A stretch of 64,000 nt of DNA from Bacteroidota bacterium (GTDB lineage: Bacteria > Bacteroidota > Bacteroidia > Bacteroidales > UBA12481). Under the pieces are notes generated by a model, which was not told the DNA's origin, did no database searches, and saw nothing but the letters and a program-made list of their open reading frames with translations. Shown piece by piece: positions 1-9,100 of the stretch. Position numbers and translations under genes: made by a program. Position 1 is the first letter of the stretch. The number at the start of each line of letters is the position of its first letter. The stretch spans positions 51,127 to 115,126 of the forward strand of contig JABHCC010000084.1 of the NCBI GenBank assembly GCA_018669475.1, in the 5' to 3' direction.

Positions 1-90
1 GACTATAACGTGCATCGCTTATTCTTTTCCAAAACTTAGACCAGATCATCCAAAAAAATTTAGCTTTGTGTAAGTTAATCAAATCTTTTA

Positions 91-127
91 AATCAGCCTC
101 ATTATTAAACAAATACTGAGGCTGATT
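91..127 (-). terminator. Perfect 11-bp hairpin, probable terminator of a leftward gene
   Basis: Arms 91-101 and 117-127 are perfect reverse complements around a 15-nt loop. Read leftward, the loop contains a TAA stop (105-107) that closes an open frame running in from the right, so the hairpin would end that gene. The following T-tract is weak and interrupted. Confidence 0.45.
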
Positions 128-284
128 CCTTATCAAGATACGTCCAAACTTCATCATATTTTCTCAGAATAGTGGAAGGAATATCTGCGGAGATCTGACT
201 ATTGATGGTGTTCTTTACTGCTATTGCCGTCCTTGTATCGGGCACGCTGCAAACAATAGCTATTAACCTGCTATTAACTATACA
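105..284 (-). pseudogene. Possible C-terminal remnant of an unidentified leftward gene
   Basis: On the minus strand a frame is open from 284 down to the TAA at 105-107 and ends in the residues YLDKESASVFV. It has no ATG; the first usable start would be a GTG at 245. The stop lies in the loop of a perfect hairpin, the usual layout at the end of a real gene, which is why it is listed. I do not recognise the peptide. It may be the tail of a gene whose 5' part has been lost, or chance. Nothing else is visible in 1-341. Confidence 0.2.
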
Positions 285-341
285 TTAACTTCTTTATTCT
301 GAAACAATGCAGATATTTGACATAGTTATAATACTAATGTC

Positions 342-1070
342 ATGGAAACTGCGTTTCGACCAAAAATACTGGTGCTTCTTCTTTTCAGCCTGCTAATGGC
401 ATCCTGCAGTAATTCTGTGAAAGATACTTATTCATTCAAGCTGAAATTAGGGAATTTGGACGATCAGGCAATAATACCAGTTTTAGAAGGTAGCTTACAT
501 TTTAAGGATCAGCCAGCAGAAGAACTTATAAATATACCCGATGATCTGGATGAGATCAGGTATGCTTATGTTCAAACCTCGCTTGGCACTGACAGTTTAA
601 CCACAATAGTTAGCGGACTGACTTCAGGTAAGGATGTAGTTTATGTTATTGATGCCAACAGTAATGAGGATCTGAGTGACGATGAGGTTCTGATGTTTAC
701 TTTGAAAAATGGAATATATCAGGCTGAAGAATTGGTATACGGCGAAAAAGGAGAATCTCCTTTGATTCATGAACCAACACGTTTATCCATCACAACCCGT
801 AATTCAGATAAACCCGAATATCATTTTAATGAACTATGGTTCACTCAATTAAAGCTAGGCTCAGAAAGCCTGGATGTTGCAATTCAGCGCTTTGCTCCTG
901 ACTTCGCTTTTTTATTTATTGATATTAACCAATCTAAAAAATTCGACCAGATATTCTTTCCCTCAAGAGAGAAACTTTCTATGAACGGATTCTCATTTAC
1001 CGTGAATGTTGATTTTGAGAATGAACTTATTCACTTAAGTAAAACTGATCCAGGACCAACCGGCCAATGA
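342..1070 (+). CDS. Hypothetical lipoprotein with EF-hand-like loops
   Basis: A 242-residue protein of unknown function. The N-terminus is a lipoprotein signal (hydrophobic stretch, then LLMASC with Cys22 as the lipidation site), so it is probably anchored in the outer or inner membrane facing the periplasm. Residues 104-115 (DANSNEDLSDDE) fit the spacing of an EF-hand/dockerin-type calcium loop except for the usual central Gly, and a weaker second loop starts at D194 (DINQSKKFD). Such loops are common in secreted Bacteroidota proteins, but calcium binding is only inferred. The last codons (PGPTGQ) run into a short repeat cluster, so the C-terminus may have been altered by it. It stands alone, convergent with the next gene. 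Confidence 0.7.
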   Translation: METAFRPKILVLLLFSLLMASCSNSVKDTYSFKLKLGNLDDQAIIPVLEGSLHFKDQPAEELINIPDDLDEIRYAYVQTSLGTDSLTTIVSGLTSGKDVVYVIDANSNEDLSDDEVLMFTLKNGIYQAEELVYGEKGESPLIHEPTRLSITTRNSDKPEYHFNELWFTQLKLGSESLDVAIQRFAPDFAFLFIDINQSKKFDQIFFPSREKLSMNGFSFTVNVDFENELIHLSKTDPGPTGQ

Positions 1071-1111
1071 CCATGTCCTTGACTGGAGACCAAGGACTAA
1101 CGACCAGGGAC
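1052..1111. repeat. Short GGACCAA/CCAAGGAC repeat cluster with hairpin
   Basis: Degenerate copies of GACCAAGGAC-like units lie between two convergent genes and overlap both 3' ends. GTCCTTG (1075-1081) pairs with CAAGGAC (1091-1097), giving a hairpin that could act as a shared terminator. The composition resembles the GTCC-based clusters elsewhere in the window. Confidence 0.4.
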
Positions 1112-3364
1112 TATAATAGCCCTATTCTTCAAATCATATTCTTGTCCTGGTTTCAGCAAGTAGAATGGGTATGCTCCACGAGTTTGATTTACATAAGCCC
1201 GCCTGTCTCCTGAGTAAAATTTCCCATCATAAATTAGCACATAATGTTGGCCCAGAACCTTTAATGTATCCCCTTGGACTTCAATTGCAGTATTTTCATC
1301 AAGGCCAATGCCAAGTACACCAGGGTATTTCTCAAGTGCTTCAAAGAGGTCGAATTGACGGTTGCGGGCTAACAAATGCTGGTCAATCGCAACATTACTC
1401 ATAAATCCCAGCCCATCCTCATGATCACCACATAAAATAGTATTGGTTTTAGTATCTCCCCTGAATAAATATGTTCCCTGAATAGTAGCACCGGCAGAAC
1501 TGCCCCCTATCACCCCACCTCTTTCCAACACCCCTTCAAAAGCTTTATGAGTTTTGGTGTTTAAATAGGAATCTGCCAGACGCCACTGTCTCCCTCCATT
1601 AAACCAAACTGCATTAGCCTCCAACAGTGGTTTATAAAACTCAGTACTATCGGCTTCTTTCGGATCACGGGTATGTAATACTACACACTCTTCTACCCCA
1701 TATCTGGCAAATGTTTTCGATAAGAGATCAAAATATCCTTCCCTGTTTAAACTCCTGTCCTCACCGGCGGTGGGTACAATCACAATTTTTGCATTTTCAC
1801 CTCCGGCCAGCTCAACAAATCGTGCAAATACCGTGCTGTCTCTTAATGCCCCGCCTGCAATAATCAAATGTCCTTTCTCCGGCCCCCTGACAGGTTTTTC
1901 AATTCTATTTGCCATCTCTGCTACCGCAAAACTCAGCATTACCGCCAGATCCTCCATGGTTTCAGGCCAAATGGTATTCACATCATCCAGAGGAACATGA
2001 TAATACCCCTTCCCTCCGCCTGATGAAAAACTAAGGCTTGGAATCCCTGCTTTCATAAAGACAGCTGCATCAGAGCGGGGTCGACCCAGATTGGCATTAA
2101 ATGAAGTCGACAACTGGCGGTGAACAAGTCGATTATTAGCTCTTTTAACGGCCGCAAATATCCCCGGAAAGTTTTCACCTCCTCCGGCATGCAAATTTGG
2201 TCCAACACCAACGCAATCCAGATTCAGATAGCAAAAGGTTTTACTTAGTGGAAAAGCAGGAGATTCTATATATTCCTTTGATCCCACAAGCCCTTGTTCC
2301 TCAGCTCCCAATCCCATAAATAGCACAGATCTTTTTAGTTGCACTCCACTCTCCTTCAATAATTTTGCAATCCCCATTATCACCGCAATACCTGATGCGT
2401 TGTCCTGGGCCCCGGGACAAACCTCATAGCAAGCACCAACATGATCAAGATGTCCACCAATAATCACTACTTCATTCCTCAATTCAGGATCAGAACCAGG
2501 AAGCAGGGCTATAACAGAATTACCCTTGCCCTCAGGGTGATATTCAGTATGATTCTGCATAGCAACAATCTTATTCATAGAGAAACTGTATGGTTTCAAC
2601 TCATCCTGAATCTTTTTAACTAGCTCAGAATAATCTTTCCCTGTCCCCGAAAATAAATCTTCAACTACATCAGTCCCCACCAATGAATTTATCAGATTTT
2701 CATGATAGTCATTATTAGTATTAGCCAGAGGACCATAATGATACAGAAGTCCAACCGCTCCATGATCAATGGCATTCTGCATTTTATACTGGTGCAAAGA
2801 ATAAGGCAGCCACGGTAAAAAAAACTCAGCACCTGCTCCTGGTAAAACAGGGGCTTCAGGCCTCATCAGTACAATCTTCCCTTTTACATCCACACCTTTA
2901 TACTCATCAAAGCCCAGTTCCGGAGCACTAATACCCCAGCCCACAAAAACTACCTCTGCTTCAACAGTGCCGTTTCCAGAAGTACTCCCTGGCATGTATT
3001 GGTCAAAATAATGATAAGCCTTCCGGATGGTATCATGCCGATTTACCGGTACCAATAACTCAAGACGGCAACCAGGCTTAACAACTGTGTAAGCCTGATC
3101 AAACCATTGAAACCATTCACCCTTATATCCAGGCATCAGACCCATATCTTCAAAATATTCAGCCAGGTAATTTGCTACCTCCAGATATTCAGGACTCCCA
3201 GTCAAACGTCCCTGGTATTTTTCATTAGCTAATTCTTCAACATAGCCAAATAATTCCTCTCCGGATAAGTTCAATGCTGCTTTCTTCAGCTCAGTATAAT
3301 CCAATTGACCAAGCACACCAACAGCAATATTCATAACAAGCAGAAACAAAATAGTCCTTTTCAT
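1097..3364 (-). CDS. Secreted M28 aminopeptidase fused to a cyanophycinase-like S51 domain
   Basis: 755 residues with a signal peptide (about 1-20). Residues 130-210 look like a PA insert. Residues 280-490 are an M28 zinc aminopeptidase: H305 and D307 (GGHLDHVG), D321 (QDNASG), E355/E356 (GAEEQG), D383 (NLDCVG) and H456 (YYHVPLD) fit the two-zinc site and catalytic Glu. Residues 497-755 form a cyanophycinase/peptidase E-like S51 domain with the nucleophile in GGSSAGA (S623) and the following DQH..R.R motif (D661, H663). All key residues are present in both halves, so both may be active. M28 enzymes release N-terminal residues; S51 enzymes cut Asp-containing or beta-aspartyl bonds. A joint role on isoaspartyl or cyanophycin-like peptides is inference. 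I know no characterised protein of this architecture. Confidence 0.88.
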   Translation of the reverse strand: MKRTILFLLVMNIAVGVLGQLDYTELKKAALNLSGEELFGYVEELANEKYQGRLTGSPEYLEVANYLAEYFEDMGLMPGYKGEWFQWFDQAYTVVKPGCRLELLVPVNRHDTIRKAYHYFDQYMPGSTSGNGTVEAEVVFVGWGISAPELGFDEYKGVDVKGKIVLMRPEAPVLPGAGAEFFLPWLPYSLHQYKMQNAIDHGAVGLLYHYGPLANTNNDYHENLINSLVGTDVVEDLFSGTGKDYSELVKKIQDELKPYSFSMNKIVAMQNHTEYHPEGKGNSVIALLPGSDPELRNEVVIIGGHLDHVGACYEVCPGAQDNASGIAVIMGIAKLLKESGVQLKRSVLFMGLGAEEQGLVGSKEYIESPAFPLSKTFCYLNLDCVGVGPNLHAGGGENFPGIFAAVKRANNRLVHRQLSTSFNANLGRPRSDAAVFMKAGIPSLSFSSGGGKGYYHVPLDDVNTIWPETMEDLAVMLSFAVAEMANRIEKPVRGPEKGHLIIAGGALRDSTVFARFVELAGGENAKIVIVPTAGEDRSLNREGYFDLLSKTFARYGVEECVVLHTRDPKEADSTEFYKPLLEANAVWFNGGRQWRLADSYLNTKTHKAFEGVLERGGVIGGSSAGATIQGTYLFRGDTKTNTILCGDHEDGLGFMSNVAIDQHLLARNRQFDLFEALEKYPGVLGIGLDENTAIEVQGDTLKVLGQHYVLIYDGKFYSGDRRAYVNQTRGAYPFYLLKPGQEYDLKNRAIIVPGR

Positions 3365-3370
3365 CCCTTT

Positions 3371-3473
3371 TATATTTAATTTTATTTGTCGGATGGAGCT
3401 CGCACAACAAAAACAATCATCCGTGTGTATGTTAAAATATTTTTCCTTTTGTCATGCTCGGTTCATAATATGA
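3371..3473 (+). repeat. Dispersed element of about 97 bp, copy A
   Basis: This stretch, upstream of the M28-S51 gene, is nearly identical to the reverse complement of 29354-29452. Identity is strongest over the core TTTATTTGTCGGATGGAGCT and continues, with small indels, into TTTTCCTTTTGTCAT and CGGTTCATA. The core holds CGGATG and a later CATCCG that could pair. No coding function is evident: the one frame open in copy B is broken by a stop here. The rest of 3365-3774 is the tandem array and a short AT-rich leader. Confidence 0.75.
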
Positions 3474-3518
3474 TAGTTTTGACAACGAAAATACAATATT
3501 CTCACAATAGAAAACTCG

Positions 3519-3697
3519 TCCGAAGTCCGAGGTCCAAAGTCCAAAGTCCAAAGTCCCCGATTCCCGACTCCCGACTCCCAGTCCCCTTGTCCCCAGTCCC
3601 CAGTCCCCGATTCCCGATTCCCGACTCCCAGTCCCCTTGTCCCCAGTCCCCTGATTCCCGCCCCCCGATTCCCGACTCCCGACTCCCGACTCCCGAT
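3519..3697. repeat. GC-rich tandem array of AGTCC / GATTCCCGACTCCC units
   Basis: About 180 bp of nested short units: AAGTCC repeats, then CCCGATTCCCGACT units, with one composite stretch (CCCGACTCCCAGTCCCCTTG and on) present twice. It lies in the 410-bp gap before the redox operon. Frames open through it give low-complexity SRESG/PDSRLP peptides and are not genes. Confidence 0.85.
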
Positions 3698-3774
3698 ATA
3701 TGATATTTGTCATTTCACAACTGCCCGATTAATCTATTTTTACCAAATAAACCAGAAAATCATTGCGATAAAAC

Positions 3775-4329
3775 ATGCGCATTCAACGAATTGATAATCA
3801 GCCAGAAATAATTTCTGAACAACAAGAAAACCCGGATCTGTCGGGTTTAAAACCTCTGATAGAAAAATACCGGAATAAAAAAGGGAATTTGATTCCTCTT
3901 CTTCAGGGCACTCAGGAGATGCTGGGTTACATACCTGAAGAAGCATTTAAAATGATTTCAGAAGGAACCGGGATTAATTTAAGTGACATGTACGGTGTAG
4001 CTACATTTTATTCTCAATTCAGGCTCCATCCGGTAGGTAAAAACATTATTAAAGTATGTCATGGTACGGCGTGTCATGTTCAAAATGCCTCGGTGATTAC
4101 AGATGCCCTTGAGGAAACCCTGAAAGTGTGTGACGGTGAAACCACTGAAGATGGATTATTCACACTTGAATCAGTTGCATGTCTGGGTTGTTGTTCACTT
4201 GCTCCTGTGATGATGATTGGTGATGAAACCTATGGTAAACTCACTTCAAAATCGGCAGTGAAAGTGATCAGGGAAATCAGAATTCAAGAAAAGAAAGAAC
4301 AAGCAGAATCCTCAATAAAGAAGGACTAA
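3775..4329 (+). CDS. NuoE/HydC-like [2Fe-2S] subunit of an NAD(H) oxidoreductase complex
   Basis: 184 residues of the 24-kDa (NuoE/HoxE/HydC) family: a helical N-terminal part, then a thioredoxin-like [2Fe-2S] domain with ligands C95 and C100 (CHGTAC) and C136 and C140 (CLGCC). In complex I, NAD-reducing hydrogenases and bifurcating enzymes this subunit sits beside the FMN subunit and carries its [2Fe-2S] cluster. It is the first gene of a tight operon, 2 bp before the NuoF-like gene. No other complex I genes are near, so it is not part of a nuo operon. It resembles the small subunit (StnA) of Sporomusa-type transhydrogenase, a match made from domain content only. Confidence 0.9.
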   Translation: MRIQRIDNQPEIISEQQENPDLSGLKPLIEKYRNKKGNLIPLLQGTQEMLGYIPEEAFKMISEGTGINLSDMYGVATFYSQFRLHPVGKNIIKVCHGTACHVQNASVITDALEETLKVCDGETTEDGLFTLESVACLGCCSLAPVMMIGDETYGKLTSKSAVKVIREIRIQEKKEQAESSIKKD

Positions 4330-4331
4330 AG

Positions 4332-6110
4332 ATGGAAACTACCAAAGTAATTGTAGGACTTGGAAGCTGCGGAATAGCTGCTGGTGGAAACAAAGTCTAT
4401 AATAAGATCAAGGAAATGAAGGAGCTCGAGAATATTGATTTTATTCTTGACAAAACCTCATGTGTTGGCATGTGCTTTCGGGAACCTCTGGTTGAAATTA
4501 TTGATGAAACCGGTGCCTATTTATACGGTGATATTGATGAGAAGAAAGCCATAGAGATTATTGATCAGCATGTTCAGAAACTTACCCCGGTCAAAGAATA
4601 TATTGTTCACAGTGATCTGTATGAAACACGCGATGACAATTTTTTCAAAGGACAGGTAAAAATTGCTTTACGGGATTGTGGATTCATTAATCCTGAGAAT
4701 CTTGATGAATATGAAGCTCGTAATGGATATGTTGCCCTGAAAAATATTGCCGAAAAAGGAATTTCACAGGAAGATATTATTCAGAATGTACTCGACTCAG
4801 GCCTTAGAGGACGTGGTGGAGGAGGCTTCCCTACCGGATTGAAATGGCGCTTTGCTTTAAATAGTGAGGCAGATGAGAAATATGTGATATGTAATGCAGA
4901 TGAGGGTGATCCCGGTGCATTTATGGATCGTTCCCTGCTTGAAGGTGATCCTCATGCCGTAATTGAAGGTATGATCATTGCTGCTTTTGCTATTGGTGCA
5001 ACAGGAGGAGTTATCTACTGCCGTGCTGAGTACCCGCTGGCCATTGATCGACTGAACATTGCACTAGAGCAGGCCCGTAAGGCAGGCTACCTGGGTTCTG
5101 ACATTCTCGGTATCACTGGATTTAATCTTGACATATACGTAAAAGAAGGCGCCGGAGCCTTTGTTTGTGGTGAAGAAACTGCCCTTATGGCCTCGGTTGA
5201 AGGTAAAAGAGGAATGCCAAATAAAAGACCCCCTTTCCCTGCCGAGGCAGGCTTGTGGGGCAAACCAACAAATATTAACAACGTTGAGACTTTTGCAAAT
5301 ATTCCCTGGATAATTGTTAATGGACCTGATGCTTATGCTGCTTATGGAACTGAAAAATCCAAAGGAACAAAAGTGTTTGCTCTAACAGGTAAAATAAAAA
5401 ATGGCGGACTGGTTGAGGTCCCAATGGGTATTACCATCCGGGAGGTTATCTTTAATTTGGGAGGTGGTATTCAAGATGATAAGCGATTTAAAGCTGTACA
5501 GCTGGGAGGCCCATCAGGAGGATGCATCCCTGAACACCTGATTGATACACCTATTGATTATGATTCGGTCAATGCTACCGGAGCAATCATGGGATCAGGA
5601 GGAATGGTGGTGATGGATGAGACTACATGCATGGTGGACATGGCCAGATTTTTTCTCGATTTTACTCAGAAAGAATCTTGTGGTAAATGCACTTTCTGCC
5701 GGATCGGTACCAAGCGGATGCTTGAAATACTGACTCGTATTTGTAACGCAGAAGGAGAAGAAGGAGATATAGAGAAATTAGAAGAACTTGCATATCACAT
5801 TAAGGACGCTTCCTTATGCGGCTTAGGCCAAACGGCACCTAATCCTGTACTGACAACAATAAGATATTTCAGAGATGAGTATGAAGCTCATATCCGAGAC
5901 AAGAAGTGTCCGGCGAAAAGCTGTAAAAAACTTCTTACCTACGAAGTGATACCCGAGATGTGTACCGGATGTACTGTTTGCGCAAAAAATTGCCCGGTTG
6001 ATACTATCAGAGGAGCAAGAAAGGAATTGCATTTTATCGAGCAGGATAAATGCACCCATTGTGGAGTGTGCTTTAGCAAATGTAAGTTTGACGCAATCAG
6101 AGTGTATTAA
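4332..6110 (+). CDS. NuoF/HydB-like NADH-binding flavoprotein with extra [2Fe-2S] and 2x[4Fe-4S] domains
   Basis: 592 residues, longer than NuoF and typical of HydB/HndC-type subunits. Domains in order: an N-terminal thioredoxin-like [2Fe-2S] domain (C13, C44, C48 visible); the FMN/NADH core with GRGGGGFPTG (160-169) and CNADEGDPGAF (187-197); an SLBB region; the [4Fe-4S] site C450, C453, C456, C496; and a two-cluster ferredoxin tail (C544, C547, C550, C554 and C574, C577, C580, C584). This subunit exchanges electrons between NAD(H) and the clusters, and in bifurcating hydrogenases it is part of the bifurcating core. It is cytoplasmic, with no membrane segments. The next gene follows after 30 bp. 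Confidence 0.93.
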   Translation: METTKVIVGLGSCGIAAGGNKVYNKIKEMKELENIDFILDKTSCVGMCFREPLVEIIDETGAYLYGDIDEKKAIEIIDQHVQKLTPVKEYIVHSDLYETRDDNFFKGQVKIALRDCGFINPENLDEYEARNGYVALKNIAEKGISQEDIIQNVLDSGLRGRGGGGFPTGLKWRFALNSEADEKYVICNADEGDPGAFMDRSLLEGDPHAVIEGMIIAAFAIGATGGVIYCRAEYPLAIDRLNIALEQARKAGYLGSDILGITGFNLDIYVKEGAGAFVCGEETALMASVEGKRGMPNKRPPFPAEAGLWGKPTNINNVETFANIPWIIVNGPDAYAAYGTEKSKGTKVFALTGKIKNGGLVEVPMGITIREVIFNLGGGIQDDKRFKAVQLGGPSGGCIPEHLIDTPIDYDSVNATGAIMGSGGMVVMDETTCMVDMARFFLDFTQKESCGKCTFCRIGTKRMLEILTRICNAEGEEGDIEKLEELAYHIKDASLCGLGQTAPNPVLTTIRYFRDEYEAHIRDKKCPAKSCKKLLTYEVIPEMCTGCTVCAKNCPVDTIRGARKELHFIEQDKCTHCGVCFSKCKFDAIRVY

Positions 6111-6140
6111 TCCACTTGCAAATCTTGAAAACTAAGAAAA

Positions 6141-9100
6141 ATGAACGATCTGAATATCATCATAAACGGGAAAAAATACGAAGGCAAAGCCGGTGAAACA
6201 GTTTTGGCCTGTGCAAAAAAGCAAGGTATTTCTATTCCCACCCTTTGTAATGACCCTAGATTAGAACCATATTCATCCTGCTTTGTTTGTGTGGTTGAAA
6301 TTGACGGCATGAAAGGACTACAACCTGCATGCAGCACCATTATCCGGGAGGGTATGCTTATTGAAACTGAAAACGAAAAAGTACGAGCTTCCAGAAAAAA
6401 TGCCCTTGACCTGATAGCAAGTAATCATTATGCCGATTGTGTTGCTCCATGTAAAACAACCTGTCCTGCAGGTGTGGATGTGCAAGGCTATATCTCGCTG
6501 ATCGAAAAAGAAATGTACTCTGATGCAGTTGCACTGATAAAGGAAGTTAATCCACTTCCAGCAATTTGCGGACGTGTTTGTGTTCGTCCTTGTGAGGTAG
6601 CTTGTCGTAGAAATCTGATGGATGAGGAAGCCGGAGTAGGAATTGATTATCTCAAACGTTTTGCTGCTGATTATGATTTGAACAGTCCTGACAAATATAG
6701 CCCCGAAACTGAACCTTCTACCGGAAAAAAAGTTGCGGTAATTGGTGCCGGACCTGGAGGTTTGTCAGTTGCATGGTTCTTGCAACTTAAAGGCCATCAG
6801 GTAGAAGTATTTGAGGCAAGTCCTAAACCAGGAGGGATGTTGCGATATGGAATTCCACCGTATCGTTTGCCTAATGAACTTATTGATCAGGAAGTTGCCT
6901 GCATTACTGAGTTGGGTGCCAATATCCATTATCAGAAGAAATTAGGTGAAGACCTTAGCTATGAGCAAATCACAAAGGATTTTGATGCAACTGTTCTGAC
7001 TATCGGTTCACAAAAAGGTACTGGAGTTGGTTGTACAGGGGATGATGCCGGTAATGTATTTAGCGGGATTGATTTCCTCAGGAATATTGCGATGACAAGT
7101 CAGAAACCTGATTTTAGCGGGAAAACTGTCGCAGTGATTGGCGGCGGAAATACGGCCATGGACTGTTGCCGAACAGCAATGCGTCTGGGAGCGAAAAAAA
7201 CTTATGTGGTATACAGGAGAACCGAAAAGGAAATGCCTGCAAACCCAATTGAGATTCATGAATCCAAAGAAGAAGGAATCGAGTACTTATTCCTGAATAA
7301 CCCTGTTGAAATTCACAAAAATCAGGAAGGAAATATTGAATCAATGACCCTGATAAAAATGCGATTGGGGGAACCTGATGCATCAGGAAGACGACGTCCG
7401 GTTCCAATTGAAAATTCTGAGTATCAGTTGAACTTAGATTACGTTCTGGCTGCAATTGGACAAAAGACCCAGACTGAATTTATTGATAACATAAATGATT
7501 TTACTGTTGAAGGTGAACTAAAAGTTAATCGCTGGGGTGATCTTGATGCTGATAAAAAAACTCTGCAAACTGGAATTCCATCAGTTTTTGCTGCAGGAGA
7601 TGGTGTTACAGGACCAGCAACCCTTATTGAAGCCATTGCCCAGGCAAAAATAGCTTCACATAGCTGTCATCAATACCTGAGTGGCCAAAGCATCAAAACT
7701 GTGAAAGCTGAGTTCCTCTCAAAGAAAGATAATTTCAAGAAACAAGATCCGGCTGATTTTGTTGACAGTTTCGGAAAACAGTTCAGGAAAGAAATGCCTC
7801 TGATTCCGCCAACAGAACGTGAAAACTTCAATGAGGTTGAGCTGGGATATTCTGAAGAGCAGGCTCTTTCTGAAACAGCAAGATGTCTGGAATGCGGATG
7901 CTCCGAATATTTCAGTTGCGACCTGAAGCAACTTTGTGATGAATATGAGGCTGATCAGACAAAATATTCTGGTGGATTTCAAAGTTATGAAGTGCGATTT
8001 GACCATCCATATATTGAAATAGACAGCAATAAATGTATTCTTTGCAGCAGATGTGTTCGTATATGTCAAGACGTAGTTGGGGCAAGTGCTTTAGGCTTAA
8101 TCAACAGAGGATTTGACACTTACGTCGCCCCAAGCATGGGTGAATCGTTGAAAGACGGTACTTGTGAATCATGTGGACTTTGCATTTCTGCTTGTCCTAC
8201 AGGGGCTATTACAGAAAACGTAACATTTAAACCTGGTCCGGTAAAACTAGAAAGTGCAAAAACCATTTGCACCTATTGCTCTGTGGGTTGCACTCTTGAA
8301 GTCAATACTCATAATGAATATGTATGGTCGATGACGGGTGCTGAGGGAATGATTAATACAGATGCCAACCTTTGTCGCTCTGGAAAATTCGGCTACAACT
8401 TCAGAAATCGTAAAGATCGGATTACCAAGCCTTTATTAAAGGGGAAGAATGGATTTGAAGAGATCAGTTTTAAGGAGGCATTTTCTCTGATTAAGGAAAA
8501 GGTTAAACAGGTTCAACCCGATCAAAACCTTATCATGGCAGGTGCACGCTTAAGTAATGAAGAACTTTATCTCAGTCAGAAATTAGCAAAAACAGCTATT
8601 AAAACGGAAGGATTATCCAGCTTCCATTATCTGGGTCGTAGCCCGGGATACGAGATAGCATCTGACAATAATGTTCCTTTCTCTGAATTAGACTATGCCA
8701 GTCGTATATATCTTTTTGGTAGCGAAATTCATGAAGACAATCCTGTAGCAGGTTTCATGGTAAACGATGCTAAAAACAAAAATAAAATCCCAATCACATA
8801 TATCAGCCTGCTGGAACAAAGCAAGCTACATCAGAAAGTTGATGAGATTTGTCTGCTTGACTCCTATTACTCTTTCCTTAAAGCTGTCAATTACTATTTG
8901 CTTGACAATGGGATGGAGAATGGATTATTCATCAGGGATCATGTTCAGGGATTTGAAGATTATAAGACTTCCTTATTACAAGAAAATTACAACAACCTGG
9001 TGTCTTTATCCGGCAGGTCTGAAATTGAAATTGAATCTTTTGCCAAACAATATAATCAAGAACAAAATGCGATTGTTATCTTTTCAGATAAAGACATTAC

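Noticed and set aside
3519..3697. CRISPR array
   Set aside because: Units are contiguous and of variable short length, with no unique spacers and no cas genes.
3386..3713. Open frames of about 100 codons on both strands through the GC-rich array
   Set aside because: Translations are simple SRESG or PDSRLP repeats produced by the tandem units; no start signal or family likeness.
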